The notes: generated from the letters alone by a model not told the origin. A DNA stretch of 64,000 bases from Liolophura sinensis (GCF_032854445.1 NC_088299.1:3697001-3761000); one strand, 5' to 3'; counted from the stretch's first letter, positions 34,936 through 47,334 are shown. Numbers and translations: made by a program.

Positions 34936-35899
34936 ACCATCAATGCAACGAGCGCGCTACCGAACATATGTATAAGATCAACGCCAATGTCTCTGAACTT
35001 TTCATAGTGCCAAGTGTAATAAAACCCTTGTATTTCATTCTTCTCAACAAATATCGGAGAATTTTGGCTGATCTAAACAGTAGTTATTATGATGCATTAC
35101 ATAAATATGACGGTTAATTGCTTATTGGTAGGTTATACTATACAAGTATGGGTTCTCATACTGTAAAAATCATACCTGTGGTTTGGTTTTGTATTTGTCG
35201 TGACAACGGTATGACTGGAAAACATTATTGCTCTTTAAATATTCATTATTAATTTTTTTTATATTTTCTTTCATTTGATGCAACATACATACAAAAGTGG
35301 CTAAAAGGCACAGGACAGGTTACCAGTGAATAGTAACTACAAGGGAAAGATGAAATGGTTCATTCACTAGGATTCGTCTGGGGCTAACATTGTACTGCCA
35401 AAAATATGTATGCGTGATTTCTCTGATTGACATGTGTGGTATTTCAGTTCAATAGGCATAAGCCTGTCCTGCACAGGACAAACGCGGGACTTTCGTGTTA
35501 CTCGCGCTACATACAAATGTGAAGGTATCTGCGAAAGGTAACACCTTTATGGATGTTATGGAAAATAGAATCTTGAAACTAGAATCAAAGCTCTTGCATG
35601 CAAAAAATACGTAATCTTAGTAATGCTTGGCTACATTTGATATTACCCGGTGATATAAACGCATTATGAAGTCTCGGTCTCTAAGATCAAAGCCCATGCG
35701 TTCACGCCAACACGTTGGTATTAACATTCTTGTAGTGCTTGATCTTTACAGAGCCTTGAGATTTACCTGGCCCAATAAAACCCTAAAACTAGCTTACAAA
35801 GGAAAGATATCATGAGGTGAGCATTGAACTGAAAAACAATTTCAAAACCCCAATTGAGTAAATGACTCACAAGTTAAATTGAAAGTCTACATGCCATCT

Positions 35900-36065
35900 C
35901 TTTTTCATTGATTGGTTTTTTAAGCCGTACTCAAAAATATTCCACATATACGACGTAAGCCAAAAATATTGAAGGAATAAACCGGGCGGCAGAAACTCGG
36001 GATCACAAGCAGGTTATTGCCAAATCTTCCCACGTACGGCCGGAGATGAACCTAGTATCCAGCAG
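35900..36065 (-). mobile_element. SINE-1 copy, tail and head worn
   Basis: Landmarks are agccgtactcaaaaatattc, aaaccgggcggcag and cttcccacgtacggccggag. It lies between a K remnant and block B, apparently at a deletion that removed the rest of K, L and A. Confidence 0.75.
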
Positions 36066-37717
36066 CACAGAGCATCCCATGTCTTTATTCCCAAGGCCTC
36101 GACAATACACGTTAATTCACTTGGATGTCGATCGCAAATTGTTGAATCCTTATTCTTGGAATCCATGTAACAATTCTGTGAAAGTAACGGGATCACTATT
36201 GGATTAGAAAAGGAAATCGAATTCGGGCATGAGGTAAGCGTGAAAAATATACTTATCAGGAACTACTGGATTTCGCACAATACCGAAGGCCGCCAATGGC
36301 TACTCTGCCTTTTTATAACATCCGCCTCTTCCGCGGCTCGTCTGTATGTCTTAAGACACCGTCTTTTGAAGACGCCTAAACCTTACGTTAAGTCGAAACG
36401 ACGTGGTTTACCCGATGGAAGAAAATGCAGTAAGCCGAACTCTATGCCTAATGATATATTTTGGATTTAGAGCAAACCCTTGATAGGCCATTCGGTTCTT
36501 CCCCTCCACGTTGTAAGACCTTTAGAAGCGGTCCGCAAAAGTCGTCCCATCCGGACATACAGCCCAATTCAAATGAAACTAAAGCGCACACAGGACAAGC
36601 GACCTCTAGAAGAGTACAAACACTTCAGATTAAAACTGTAGTAGGGATAGATTCATTTGTACAGACGCACGTTTAGCACACTTTACTGATACGGCAGAAC
36701 GACTGGTAGTGAATGGAAACCGGTTTGCCATTTTAAGTGCGAGAGATTTTGATTCCAAACCACCAAAAAGCAGTACTTACTCCTCCACATAAGAGGCCAC
36801 TATACTCCAGTATTTGTCCCAGAACTAACGCTAAAATATTCAGTCTTGGATAACGGTTTTTTCTGAACATCATTTACTTCCCTCATTTCTGCCTTTTTTA
36901 TTCGGATATAGTAGAGTGTGCTAGCTGCATGTTCGTCACTTAACATGACCCTAATCTATTGACTGCTGTTGTTCCAGTCCTGGGTCAGATTCTCCCTAAC
37001 TGGAAAGTTTTAGATACTGTCACCACGAATTTGCGAAGAATACAGGGCGGTTAAATATCCGAAGACCATTTTCAGGCATGTTTCAATTCATTCACGCTGC
37101 TAATGAAGAGTATCAATAATATATAAGGCTTTGGGGGAGAAATTAAGAAGTGAGTTGTAGTATACAGATCTCTAGGGAAGATATACTGTACGTCTTTCTT
37201 ATGTCTGCTTGGAGCACAAGACAATTGTCAGCATTGGCTAATGAGCTAGTGTGAGTTATAGGACAATCCTGTTGAATAAATAAACAGATGCAAAAGAAAA
37301 TTAAAAGTAACACAACTAAGGTAAATACTGAAAAATGCAGTCATATTGGTGAGACAATATTTTCTTCTTCACATCTGGCGGAAAGGTGCCTGACGATAAG
37401 TCACAACGATCGAGCTATTTTGTCATTGGTTCAGATTCATTGCCCCATAAGGAAACAAAGTGCTGGGAGGAATATTGGTATTTGCATGAAATATGGATTT
37501 GCATGGTCCGCTTTGGATGGCATCTTTATTTTTCACAGGAGTGTTTAGGTAGCCCAGTAAAACATTACGTAATATGAGAGAAATCTGCACATTGCCCAAA
37601 GAGAACGTTAATTGCCAAAGTGTGCACAAATACCCCCATGATGGTATAAACAAAGACGGCCAGCGAGTAACCTTTGCAACCCTTATCAGAACCTCTCCTG
37701 AGTTCTGCATGACTCGA

Positions 37718-37753
37718 TCTGTCGCTAGACTACGCTCTGTCGCTAGACTACGC
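37718..37753. repeat. 18-bp tandem duplication in block G
   Basis: The word tctgtcgctagactacgc is present twice in a row. The G copies at 13.58, 26.69 and 48.23 kb have it once. Confidence 0.9.
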
Positions 37754-39231
37754 TCATCAGACTACAGCTGGCCTGTCCGTGACGCTTTGATTTGGATTAT
37801 GCCAGTTCGCTTATGCTGTCGGATATTTATTCCAAGGTCAATACTCATTGAACTGCATCACCAGACGGACTACATTACGTGCCTGTATTGATCTAATAAA
37901 TCCCTACCAGCTTACCAGGTCATGCATGAGATACTATCTTTACACGGAAGAACCTTGGGGCACACCAATACAAACAGAAGTGTTTTATCGGAAGATAAGA
38001 ATTGCTTTTGACATTTTCGAAAATGCACCCAGGGAATCTGTTAGGCATTATTTGTCATGCATCTCCTAAATGAAACAAAACACAGTCGCTAGTGGGAGTT
38101 GTTAGAACAAATAAGAGAGTTTTAATAATGATGCGTATGTTGCGCTTGGCACTGAGTGAGTTGAAATGTTCACGTTTTTGTGAAAGATATGTAGCACGCA
38201 ACATAGCCATGGGTACATTTTGCGGTATTGTATATATCTGTATTATTTCTGTCTGCAACACTGTTTTGGTTATGGTTCCACGAAAACGTTCTGTGTGCTA
38301 AGAAATGAATAGTGATGTTTTCAGATAATCTCTACTCTTTTTCTTCCTAACACAATCAAATGTATAAAAAGCAGTTTAAAGTTTGTACCACAAAGCAGCC
38401 AGAGATTAAGTTTTGCGTTGTGCATGTTCTAGATGCACTAGATGAAAGAATGTTAACAGTTTTTACCTGAAGCAACGCTAGAGCAGCTATAACACGGCCC
38501 GGCGTCCGTATACTGTGAACGGATGAAGTGTCATGTTCTCTATCACCAGGATAATACTAAAATCGATCCCATTCTTGAAACTGGTAGTATGTATGAGGAC
38601 CGCTGTAAACATTCCTTACAACGTCTTCCTTACAACAAAAGGGCAATAAAGTCAACGCCATTCCCATTCAGAAAGTAGGTCCTGATATAAAATGAAAGAT
38701 ACGAGTTTAAGTAAGTGTAAGGGTATCCTTTCGATTATTTCTAAGATATATTAGTGCTGATCGGGGCTGTGATCACTTATGATCTATTATTGTACGGCGA
38801 TGCCATTGGTAATTTATACCAGATGACAAGTCCAGTCCTATGGGAAAAACTGCGTGGTTGTTATATTCAATAAAATGCCCATGACATTTTCTAACGGCAC
38901 ATCGGTCAGTTTTTTCTTGGACATGTATGAAACGATCGGGATTTCAGGATGAATGTCTCTACTCCCCAATGTGTGATGTGAGATGATTACTATTTCCTCT
39001 GTCAGAAACTCCCCGCCTTGATGTTTTATATTTTGGGCAAGAAATATGCATATTTGAAAACAGCGGCTAAAAACTGACGCTGACTGGTGAGCAAAGATTA
39101 ATTGAGTAGGTTTTGTAACATTGATAAATCAAGGGATAGTATCATAAGAAAAAAATAGTTATGCCGTATTTCTCTGATTGAGCGGTGTAGTACATGGATT
39201 TCAGTTTGCTACGCTACGCCAGAGGCCACGT

Positions 39232-39580
39232 TGATGAAGCTGTTAAAGCTTCTGTCCTATCAAGTCATCTATCGTAACAACGAAGTCAGGACCGGCTCCG
39301 CTGGCGCAGTTGGTAGAGCGGTAGATCCAGGGTCAATCCTGGGTCGAATCACACCTAAGACTTTAAAGGCAGAAGTTGTAGCTTCCTCGCATGGCGTTCG
39401 GCATAAAGGGAATAGTGCAAACTGCTAATCCTTGTTTATGTTTACCTAATCTTGCACTATTTGCAATGGGGAATCAGTCAGATTAGATTTGCCGCGCATT
39501 TTACGCTGATGAAGTTGTTAAAGCTTCTGTGCTATCAAATCATCTATCGTAGCAACGAAGTCAGTACCGGCTCCGCTGGC
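39232..39580. repeat. 275-bp-offset direct duplication
   Basis: The stretch from tgatgaagctgttaaagc at 39232 to the SINE-2 head near 39310 recurs from 39507, with about seven differences over 75 bases (cttctgtgctatcaaatc for cttctgtcctatcaagtc). Host flank and SINE head are duplicated together, so unequal exchange or a local duplication is more likely than two insertions. Confidence 0.85.
39292..39430 (+). mobile_element. SINE-2 head and partial body
   Basis: The head has the best A box in the window (ctggcgcagttggtagagc), with a short deletion of the usual tccgcttcgggagc. The body stops after ataaagggaatagtgcaa. The next copy at 39567 shares its left flank, so the two arose by duplication. 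Confidence 0.85.
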
Positions 39581-39892
39581 ACAGTTGGTATAGGGTCCGC
39601 TTCGGGAGCGGTGGATCCAGCATCAATCCTGGAACCCTTGGCGTTCGGCATGAAGGGGATAGTGCAACGACTGGTTGACCCGTGTCAGTATAAAGGCTCC
39701 GGGAGGGGGGGGGGGGGGGGGGGGTCGCTTACTTGCTTTAGGTAAGGCGTCTCAGTGAACAGCACTTGATAAAAGAGCGGTGGAAATCCGTTCTGCAACA
39801 AAGGAGGCACATTACATGCATTCTAAGGGTTCCGTCGTCGTCATATGACTGAAAAATTATTAAGGGCGATGTTAAACCCCAAGCACTCACTC
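39567..39892 (+). mobile_element. SINE-2 with internal deletion and G run
   Basis: The head is followed by a deletion that removes the B-box region down to cttggcgttcggcatg. The body continues through ggttgacccgtgtcag, a run of twenty G at 39705-39724, and on to the CACT tail. The G run replaces a short ggctcgggtggggc-like part of the family. Confidence 0.88.
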
Positions 39893-39960
39893 TTGGGAAA
39901 GGAAGTCGAATTCGGCCATGAAGTGGTCATGAAGTGAGGACTTCTAATATGTCATTTCAG

Positions 39961-40080
39961 TTAATAGCACAGCGACTGAGTGGCTTCAGCGATATCCCTT
40001 TGCAAATACATGCGCATGACGTTCCCTTAATAGCACAATGACCGAGTGGCTTCAGAGATATCCCTTGCAAGTGCATGCGC
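39961..40080. repeat. 66-bp-offset tandem duplication
   Basis: The stretches 39961-40015 and 40027-40080 match with a few changes: ttaatagcac, gagtggcttcag and gatatccctt recur. Each holds a tRNA-A-box-like word (gactgagtggc, gaccgagtggc), but no acceptor stem or B box follows. Confidence 0.85.
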
Positions 40081-40871
40081 TCAAAATATACACGTAACTG
40101 ACCATATCAAAATGATCTTCAGAGGAGCGCTAACACTCGGGGATCAACACAAACAAGGCGTCTCAGTACCATTTGATTTCGTTTGATAAAAAAGACACAT
40201 GATGAAGAGTATATGTCTATGGTCATCGTGCACACATTTGTTTTAGCACCTGTGGATATAAACATTTTTGTATCGTTGTCACTGTGGAGATTCACCAGGT
40301 TACACAGTTACTTTAAACTTCGTTGTAAAGTAAAGATATCTTGCTGTGTCCTTTATTACAAAGGAACAACGAACAAAGTTTCCAAGTATTGAAAGCGTAG
40401 ACAACCCAAGAAAAGCAGTCAAAGATTAAATGACTTCTCTTGCACACTACAGGCGACGGGCATTAAAGGTGTCGCAAACGTGCAAAAATTGTCGCAAAAA
40501 TTGGTGGTATGCAGAGGCTCTTATATCCATTATATGCACTGTGTGATAAGAATAATGTCTGGAAAGGACGAGTGATTCCGGTTGGAGTGTTTGTTTACCC
40601 TGTTACATAAAATAAAACGGTACAGGAAATAGCCTTGTAAAAACAACTGGCGGATGGGTTGTGATGGATGTTAGCGAACGTGCCTTCCATATAAGGGACC
40701 TGGCACCAGAAGTAGACGCGGGACAATTTCCAGAACATTATGCATTAAAACTGGGCATATATCTTCCAAACGAGGCAATTGTGAAAAGGGAAAATGCACT
40801 TATTGGGCAACTGTGAGAGGTGCTGAATGGTTCTTTTGTGCTAGACGCTTTGTCCATTGTCGGGTGCCAGG

Positions 40872-40907
40872 TATAAATAAGGAGAGATCGCTAAGTGGTC
40901 TGTCAAT
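40872..40907 (+). promoter_or_regulatory. TATA plus initiator-like pair, unit 6 block K
   Basis: TATAAATA starts at 40872 and TCAATA has its A at 40905, spacing 33. Its spacer is nearly the same as that of the inverted copy at 51217-51250. Confidence 0.5.
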
Positions 40908-43900
40908 AAGCACAGGCGTCAACGGGCGTTCTGATGAGACATTATTCAACATTCAGATACAATCCAATATTCACAAGGATCAGTGTCAAGTGAGGTCAAA
41001 ATAAGAGTGCATTTGTAGAGGACACAATAACTGGAAATCTGAAGAGTGTAATGAAATTGACAAAGCACCTGAGCCATTTGGAAAGAAGTTCTTGTAATAC
41101 GGAGTTTGCACCAATGTACAGCAGCTTTTACGTAAAGCAATTTTGTCCCGGGCTTGTCTGATTCTTTATAGCAGTCGCAAACGCTGATATTTAGTCATTT
41201 ATTTCGTCTTTTGTGATATAACTATATAGCAGATTGCAATCAACACCCGTTCACTTTAGTCATAAAGAAGTGAGATATACCGAAATATGATTCTATAGGT
41301 ATTAAAACATATGTCTAATAGTTGGCTACGTTACTGTTGTAATGTTAAATTTCCATCAGTAACGCAACAAACAATGTTGAAGCTCTCTTGGCAAAGTCAG
41401 AACTTATTAAAGTATCGTTAGCCTGCAAAGTTCCACTCTAGTAGCCAAGTCTCATGTCTTCCTTCCCAAGTGCTCGATATCTTGAAATCATCGATACCAT
41501 ACATCAATTTGTTTAGATATAGTCTCAAAATTGTCGTGCTTTAGCTGACACTGGAATTCGTGTCGCCAGGCAAAGGCAAGGGTGCAGAATAATATTTACA
41601 AGTGGATATATAAAAGTCTATAACAGACATAAGATTCCTACATGTATTGGATTGAGAAAGGAACTCGAATTCAGTCATGAAGTAATATCATAAAAATGAC
41701 AAATATAGTTATCATTAACCACTGCTCTTGACACATCGCATTAAGTTAAACAGAACCTCCATAAATCATGGCACATCCAGTTTTACATCGGGAAGTCCAA
41801 ACGACGGAATTTACCCGATGGCAAAAAACACAGTAAGCTTGACAGCTCCGTTAACGATAATTCTCGCTTCCCGTGCGTGAATCCTGGGTAAGACATCCGG
41901 TTCATTCACGGCACTTTTGTCTCAGCGAAGACGACATCTGTCGGAATCGTTCGGGTCTCGATCTACAGCAGAAGAAACGGAATGAACAAAAAACAACACA
42001 CAGGTCAGCTCCGTTTAAAACTGTCATACGTGTAATTCATGACAGGGAGGCACTTCAAGACATGCTTTTCTGATACGCGTGGACGACTGGTTATGTGGGG
42101 AGTGAATGTAAACGAGTTGGTCATTTTGTGGTTCAGTGAGTTCGATTCCAACATAACAATGGCCAGGATTAACGTGTCCTTTTTTATGTGTGTGACTAAG
42201 GTGAATGCTTCACGTTTCTTTCCAGATGTATTTGCTTCACGTAATTCACTAACCTTTTCGCAACACTTCTTAAAATCTTTCTCCAAGATATTGCCTTGTC
42301 TACATGGCAGTTAAAAGGTCTAAGGGGGATTTTCAGGTGTGTTTCAGTTCATTCGCTAATAAGGAGTATCAATAATAGATAAGGCATTGAGTTAGAAAAT
42401 AGGATATGAGCAGTAGCATACAGTCCTCTGGGGAAGATATACACGAACTGTACGTTTTTCTTATGTCTCTTCTTGGAAAACCAGACACCTGACTTCACTA
42501 AGTAATGGGCTGGTTTGAGCTATAAGAGAAGGTCCATGAATACATGAGGAGAAGTAAAAAAATTAAAAGAAATAAGGTAAAACCTAAAAATACACTATTT
42601 TCTTTTTTTTTTACATACAGTGAAAAGTTTCTTGACGATAATTCACGTCGGCAAATCGGTTTCTACATTGGTCTATGTCTTTATTCCTATAAGGAAACAC
42701 AGTGCTAGAAGGAATCTTGATAAATGCCTGATATGGTCTATTGTGTTTTGTTTTGATGCACTTCAAAACAATATGTAGTGTGCATATTATACTTGGTTTT
42801 ACCTAGGATTTTGTTTTCCTTTTTTTGCTTAATGGCTTAGTGGAAAGTTTAAAGTTAGACCTTTTGATGGCGTCCTTTGTTGCTTCACTTGATGGTTTGC
42901 GTGGCCCAGTGTAATATTCTATACATCTTTCGTAATGATGAACAGCACAACAGACAGAAAGACCGCCTCTTTCTTAACTTCTTTCTTAGCCTACATAATT
43001 CTTTGCGTGACTCAAAAAGTGAGCTGTAGCGTACAGATCTCTGGTGAAGATAAACAGTACGTCTTTCCCAACACCATACAATTGACAGCATTGGGTAATG
43101 AGCTAGTCTGAGTTATAGGAGAAAGCTGATGAAGAAATAAGCAGATGCAAAAGGAAAGTAAAATTTTTACAAGAACCTACAAAACACTTTTCGCTGAAAC
43201 AACGTTTTCTATATCATATCGGATGATAAATTGCCTCCAATGAGTGTTTATTTACATTGATTCTTGTCCCATTTCTTGTCCCATCAGGAAACACACCGTT
43301 GGGTCCATCAGAGTATCTAATCCACATAGATTACTCTTTATTTGCGGGAATTTTCCTGTGAAAGGTGGTCAACTTTTGTACCACAATTTGGAAATATTTC
43401 CACCGTGGATACAATCTGATTATATCTTGTGTGAGTTTTATTGTTGTTTCTTCTGGGGATTCTTGTTTCCCTTTCACTTAATGGTTTAGCAGAGAAATAA
43501 GACGTTCGAGTTTTTTGTCCTTTTGTGGATACAGTGTGCACGACGTTCATTATTTGTTATCCTGTAATTTAAGGTCGGCCGCCTACTGTTTTGGTTAAGC
43601 TCGATACCACAAAGGCAACTTCTTCGAAGTACAGTCTTTTTGTAAACATCTTATATATCATGTGCTTGGTTGCGAGGTACACAAGTACAGTAATCTTTTT
43701 TAACTCCCCCAAAAACTTTTGTGTTAAAACGTCAATAAAACATTTATATTACACCTATATGTGTGTGCCAGACAGGGCCAATATCCACCAATTTCTATAT
43801 GCTTTATGTCTTATGCGTTGCCTTTCGAATTGCATTCGTTCAGCTCTCGCATATGTATGTAACGTTAAACGGTATGTTGCGAAATACATTTCTTATTTGT

Positions 43901-43918
43901 CCAAAAATCCTTGAGATA

Positions 43919-44098
43919 GTAATTTATTTATTTATTTATTTAATTGTTGTTTTGCGCCGTACTCAATAATGTTTCACCTATATGATGGCGATCAGTATCA
44001 TGGTGAGAGGAATCCGCGCAGAGCCCGGGGGAAGTCAACATGAGCTGGACCTGAACTCACAGCGACCGCATTGGTACGGGATTCCTGGGTCCTTGGGG
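43919..44098 (-). mobile_element. SINE-1 copy with internal deletion
   Basis: The tail (five TTTA-type repeats), tttgcgccgtactcaataat and cagagcccgggggaag are present. A deletion then joins to caacatgagctggacc and the B-box complement ctgaactcacagcgacc. The A-box side is lost after cctgggtcc. Confidence 0.85.
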
Positions 44099-45060
44099 CA
44101 TAGTTATATCTTCTTTTATCTATCTGCAATTGCTTGAAAAGGGGTTTAACCAAGCTGGCATGAACGTTACTTTGAGAGAAACATTTAAGGTCGTATCAGT
44201 GAGACGTGTTCACGAAACAACGAAACATACACTAAAAGATGAATCTGTGCTTTTCGTCACTGAACGAAACTACTGGTGTAGAGATTGCAACATAGATTTT
44301 GTTAGATTTGCTGTGTACGTGTGATAGTGGGAGGTATAAGCTTTAGAAAAGGTCAGCATTGCTGACAAAATGAGGATGTAATTACATGTATGATGCACAT
44401 AATTAGTTACTTTGGGTAACACACCGCCAGCTCCACTTCATCAAGGTATAGAGACCAGACCGTACTGCTGTTACCAGAAACACAGCTGAATTCTGGGTAA
44501 CTCAGTAAGTAGCTGGACTATATTGGTTCGACTACACAAGGCCTGTCTGGAACGGTGTGTTTTAGGTTACATATAAAATCTCGTTTATTTTTTTATTCTT
44601 AGGCCAAGGCAACCTACTATACACACTAGTTAAAACAGGCAGGTTTTAATCGGAATGTTAATAATACTTTTCATATTTAGAAAATTCCACCCTGGGACAT
44701 GTGATAGGTATTATCTGCAAAGCGTCTTTCAAGTGAAAAAAACTTGATGGCTTGCTATGGGCGATTGGAGGAGTAAAACAAATAAAGGGGCCTATACGAA
44801 CAGTTTAGCGCTCTAGAGCATGTTCTGTAGGAATGAAAGTAAATGTTACGGGTGTCGTGAGTGGTATTGAGTTTATTGGAACTCCTGGGGGATAAAGGGC
44901 CTGTTTTAGTGAGAGCATACAGTGAGGAATACAGCCATGCGCATTAATGCCCGCATTAGCAGTTTTTGGAAAATTGATGTATTGTTCTGGTGTTATTTTC
45001 AGAAACTGAGCCTCCCTTGTTTAATGGCTAGCACCATGGCACAGCAAAATGATGGAAAAG

Positions 45061-45270
45061 CCTCTTACCAGTGCGATCGCTGTAAGTTTCAGTCCAGTTC
45101 ATGCTGGCTTCCTCTCCGATCGTTCGTGGGATGTCTGCCAGAAACCTGCTGATGGTTGTGGACTTCCCCGAGGTTTTGCCCGGTTTCCCTTATCCCAAGA
45201 TAAGGTCTGCAGACGTCGCATGAGTGAAATATTCTTGAGTCCCGCGTAAAACGCCAATCATATAGGAAAT
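45061..45270 (+). mobile_element. SINE-1 copy, tail lost
   Basis: It starts within the head at ccagtgcgatcgctgtaag, includes the B-box-like gtttcagtccag, and keeps ctggcttcctctccgatcg, gcccggtttccctta and gagtgaaatattcttgag. It ends at aaacgccaatcatat without AAAT repeats. It sits between G and H of unit 6. Confidence 0.85.
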
Positions 45271-45739
45271 TTATATTTTCACAAAAATTCCAATTTTTTT
45301 GCAACAAATAATCAGACACCGAATTAATCCCGTCTATCTCCCTGCATAATAATGTATAGAAACCATCTTTTAACATTGTACCACAGAGATGGTATCGATA
45401 AAAAGTCTGGTCGATTCTGCTCAAGTGGCCTGGAAGGTCAACAAAGAAGAAGTATACGGAACATCCGGCTCATGAACATTAGACCAGTCCATACCAAAGA
45501 TGTGGAAAAACAATTTACCTGCGGCTTGTAGGAATCAAAAGGACATGGTAAGCAAACGTTGGTGTATTGCAACGATTAGGTGCCATATTCAATCTCACCT
45601 CTAAGATTAATATTTGAATCGAAGATATATGCCTGAGGCGAGCAACACCAGAACCTCGGTACAACAAACATCCAATATAAAGACCTGAGCAGCCACCGGC
45701 AATAAGCTCATCGCCTCTCTATCTCTAAAATGTAATACT

Positions 45740-46055
45740 ATAGCCCGTTTCTTATAGCCAGTGGCCTATATTCAGCGATGTGTAAAATTAATCGCTACCA
45801 AAATTGCCTGTAGTTAGTGGCACGTAACATCACAAGCTCTGCGTACTGATCTTTTGGATGTCCACACTATTGCAGTCAGAAAATGCTGTTGGAATACTTT
45901 TTACAGTTCATGGTCGTCGTCATATGACTGAAACATTGTTCAACCTTAAACCATAAGCACTCACTCACTAACTGACCATCTTAAACACCAAGACAACAAG
46001 AACTCATTGCCTTGGGTGTTGTCATAAATATTCAAAAAAGCAAGTCTCATGAAAT
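45740..46055. mobile_element. Foldback element, copy 3, left arm only
   Basis: The arm begins actatagcccgtttctt and goes on through gcctatattcagcg and cacaagctctgcg. It is interrupted at 45911-45972 by a SINE-2 tail, then resumes at caagaactcattgccttgg. No right arm is recognisable, so the element is broken. Confidence 0.6.
45911..45972 (+). mobile_element. SINE-2 3' tail fragment
   Basis: Only the last 60 bases are present: tcgtcgtcatatgactgaaa, a degraded gttaagtacgacg and gcactcactcactaac. It is inserted in the third foldback element. Confidence 0.8.
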
Positions 46056-46172
46056 TTTCAAGCATAAAACAACCCTCAGAAGTAGATTTAGTTGATAACC
46101 GTCTTGACATGTTAACTGAGTAACGTAACATGATCAGGGGTTCTAGAAAGTGTAACATGTAACGGACACATA

Positions 46173-46300
46173 TCTCTTGGGTGGCCTAATGGTTAGAGCG
46201 TCCGCCTAGAAGTCGGGATCAGACTTGGGTTCGCCCATACCAAAGACTAGAAACGGTATCTTGTCATTGTGTCCCTACAGCCAGTAGTGACTCTTTGTGT
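46173..46300 (+). mobile_element. tRNA-headed SINE, SINE-2-related
   Basis: A tRNA-like head reads tggcctaatggttagagcg (A-box region), cgcctagaagtcggga and then gggttcgccc (B box). After it, accaaagactagaaacgg resembles the acctaagactttaaaag of SINE-2. The body fades after about 46300. It is not a real tRNA gene, since no acceptor stem closes it. Confidence 0.6.
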
Positions 46301-47076
46301 AAGCTGCTGCGGACCTCCTCAGCCGACTGTTTTTATCTTTCGTCCTCACTAGCTTTCTATGGCTGCAAAACCCCACACTCTGAAACGCACAGATTTTGCG
46401 CTAAACAAGATGTGCGCGTCACCTACAATTTGTACCACAAAAGATGGGGTTTTGCTTGTGCTGTATCTGACATTTTAACATGTTAATCTGAGGTGGGATG
46501 CATTTCTGTGCAATCTATTCCCCTCTGCAGGAAGTAATGAAAGTTGCACTGTCAAAAAGAGTCAATATATCTTAGGAACAGTGGAAAAGCGGAGTTTCGA
46601 GTTCGAGGTAAAAACAAATCCGCTGGGACATGTTACCGGTCAAAAATGTTAGGCAACTATTTTTGATAACATTTACTGATATACAACATTACACTTCATC
46701 TGATCACAGTATATGAACGGCCGGTCGTGTTATATGGTTGCTCTAGTCAGTTGATACTTACAAGAAGCAGGTAAAAATTGTCCACGTCCACGACAAGGAC
46801 ATGCCTAGGGGTAAACCGGCGTCTTCCTTATTTACATGCACCAGGCATTTGTTTTGTTGAACATCGAGGCCATGCGTTACTACACAATCCATCCGGCTCT
46901 TGGTCTATAGCCGTTATGTGGTACAAACCTTAACATGCTTTCCTGTATATTTGAAAATGATATTTGTATATTGTGCTAAGAAAAACAGATTTTTCAATGA
47001 ACATGTTTGTGGATGCGTAACCATCGCAGTGTTATAGACAGAATTTATAGAGATATATGCAACAACATTTAACCAT
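46300..47076. other. Unmatched stretch at the array turning point
   Basis: No block from either orientation is recognisable between the last + strand unit and the first - strand blocks. A few short frames are present, without support. This is where the array changes direction. Confidence 0.4.
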
Positions 47077-47334
47077 ATTTATTTGATTGGTGTTTCACGC
47101 CATACACAAAAATATTTCACTTATACGAGGGTGGCCAGCCTTATGGTCGGTGAAGATCGGACAGAGCCCGGGGGAACCCACGACCATCCGCACGTTGTTG
47201 GCAGACTTTCCCACGTACGGCCGGAGAGGAAGCAAGCATAAGTTGGGCTTGAACTCACAGCGACCACATTGGTGAGAGGCTCCTGGGTCATTACACTGCG
47301 CTAGCGCGCTAACCAACTGAACCACACAGGCCCT
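47077..47334 (-). mobile_element. SINE-1, best full-length copy
   Basis: This copy serves as the family reference. Read on the - strand it has a 5' tRNA-like head with an A-box word (gtggttcagttggttagcg), a B-box-like gagttcaagccc, and a body with cttcctctccggccgtacgt. Then come ccgtgggttcccccgggct in complement order, ggccaccctcgtataag, and the 3' end with ggcgtgaaacaccaatc and a short AAAT tail. About 258 bp. It is a non-autonomous retroposon transcribed by pol III and mobilised by a LINE. No clear target duplication was found. Confidence 0.92.

Larger units (their letters stand above)
29811..35800 (+). repeat. Array unit 4 (about 6 kb, rearranged)
   Basis: Blocks: K 29815-30500, B 32010-32275, C 32290-32420, F 32870-33080, G 33420-33920, H 34150-34330, J 35290-35800. 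D/E and A are missing. SINE-1 copies interrupt it at 32708 and 33196, and a SINE-2 at 34739. The stretch 30520-32000 has no clear match to other units. Confidence 0.6.
35801..40330 (+). repeat. Array unit 5 (about 4.5 kb, shortest)
   Basis: Blocks: K remnant 35805-35900, B 36060-36245, C 36300-36470, E 37060-37480, G 37560-38075, H trace 38370-38480, J 39000-39200 and 40085-40330. K is cut short by a SINE-1. G holds an 18-bp tandem duplication at 37718-37753. A B-like piece (gtcgaattcggccatgaag) reappears at 39896-39940, just after a SINE-2 tail. Confidence 0.6.
40331..46050 (+). repeat. Array unit 6 (about 5.7 kb)
   Basis: Blocks: K 40331-41010, B 41395-41720, C 41740-41860, E 42330-42745, a second E 43010-43400, G 44400-44890, H 45340-45690, then a foldback left arm. 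The doubled E (both with the word gcatacagnnctctgg and caccatacaattgacagc-like sequence) is specific to this unit. SINE-1 copies sit at 43919 (- strand) and 45061 (+ strand). Confidence 0.65.

Noticed and set aside
39292-39365. Possible tRNA gene at the SINE-2 head
   Set aside because: The good A box belongs to a repeated SINE family, and a deletion removes the anticodon region.
46178-46245. Possible tRNA gene
   Set aside because: A and B boxes are visible but no acceptor stem pairs and the anticodon arm is poor; it fits a SINE head.
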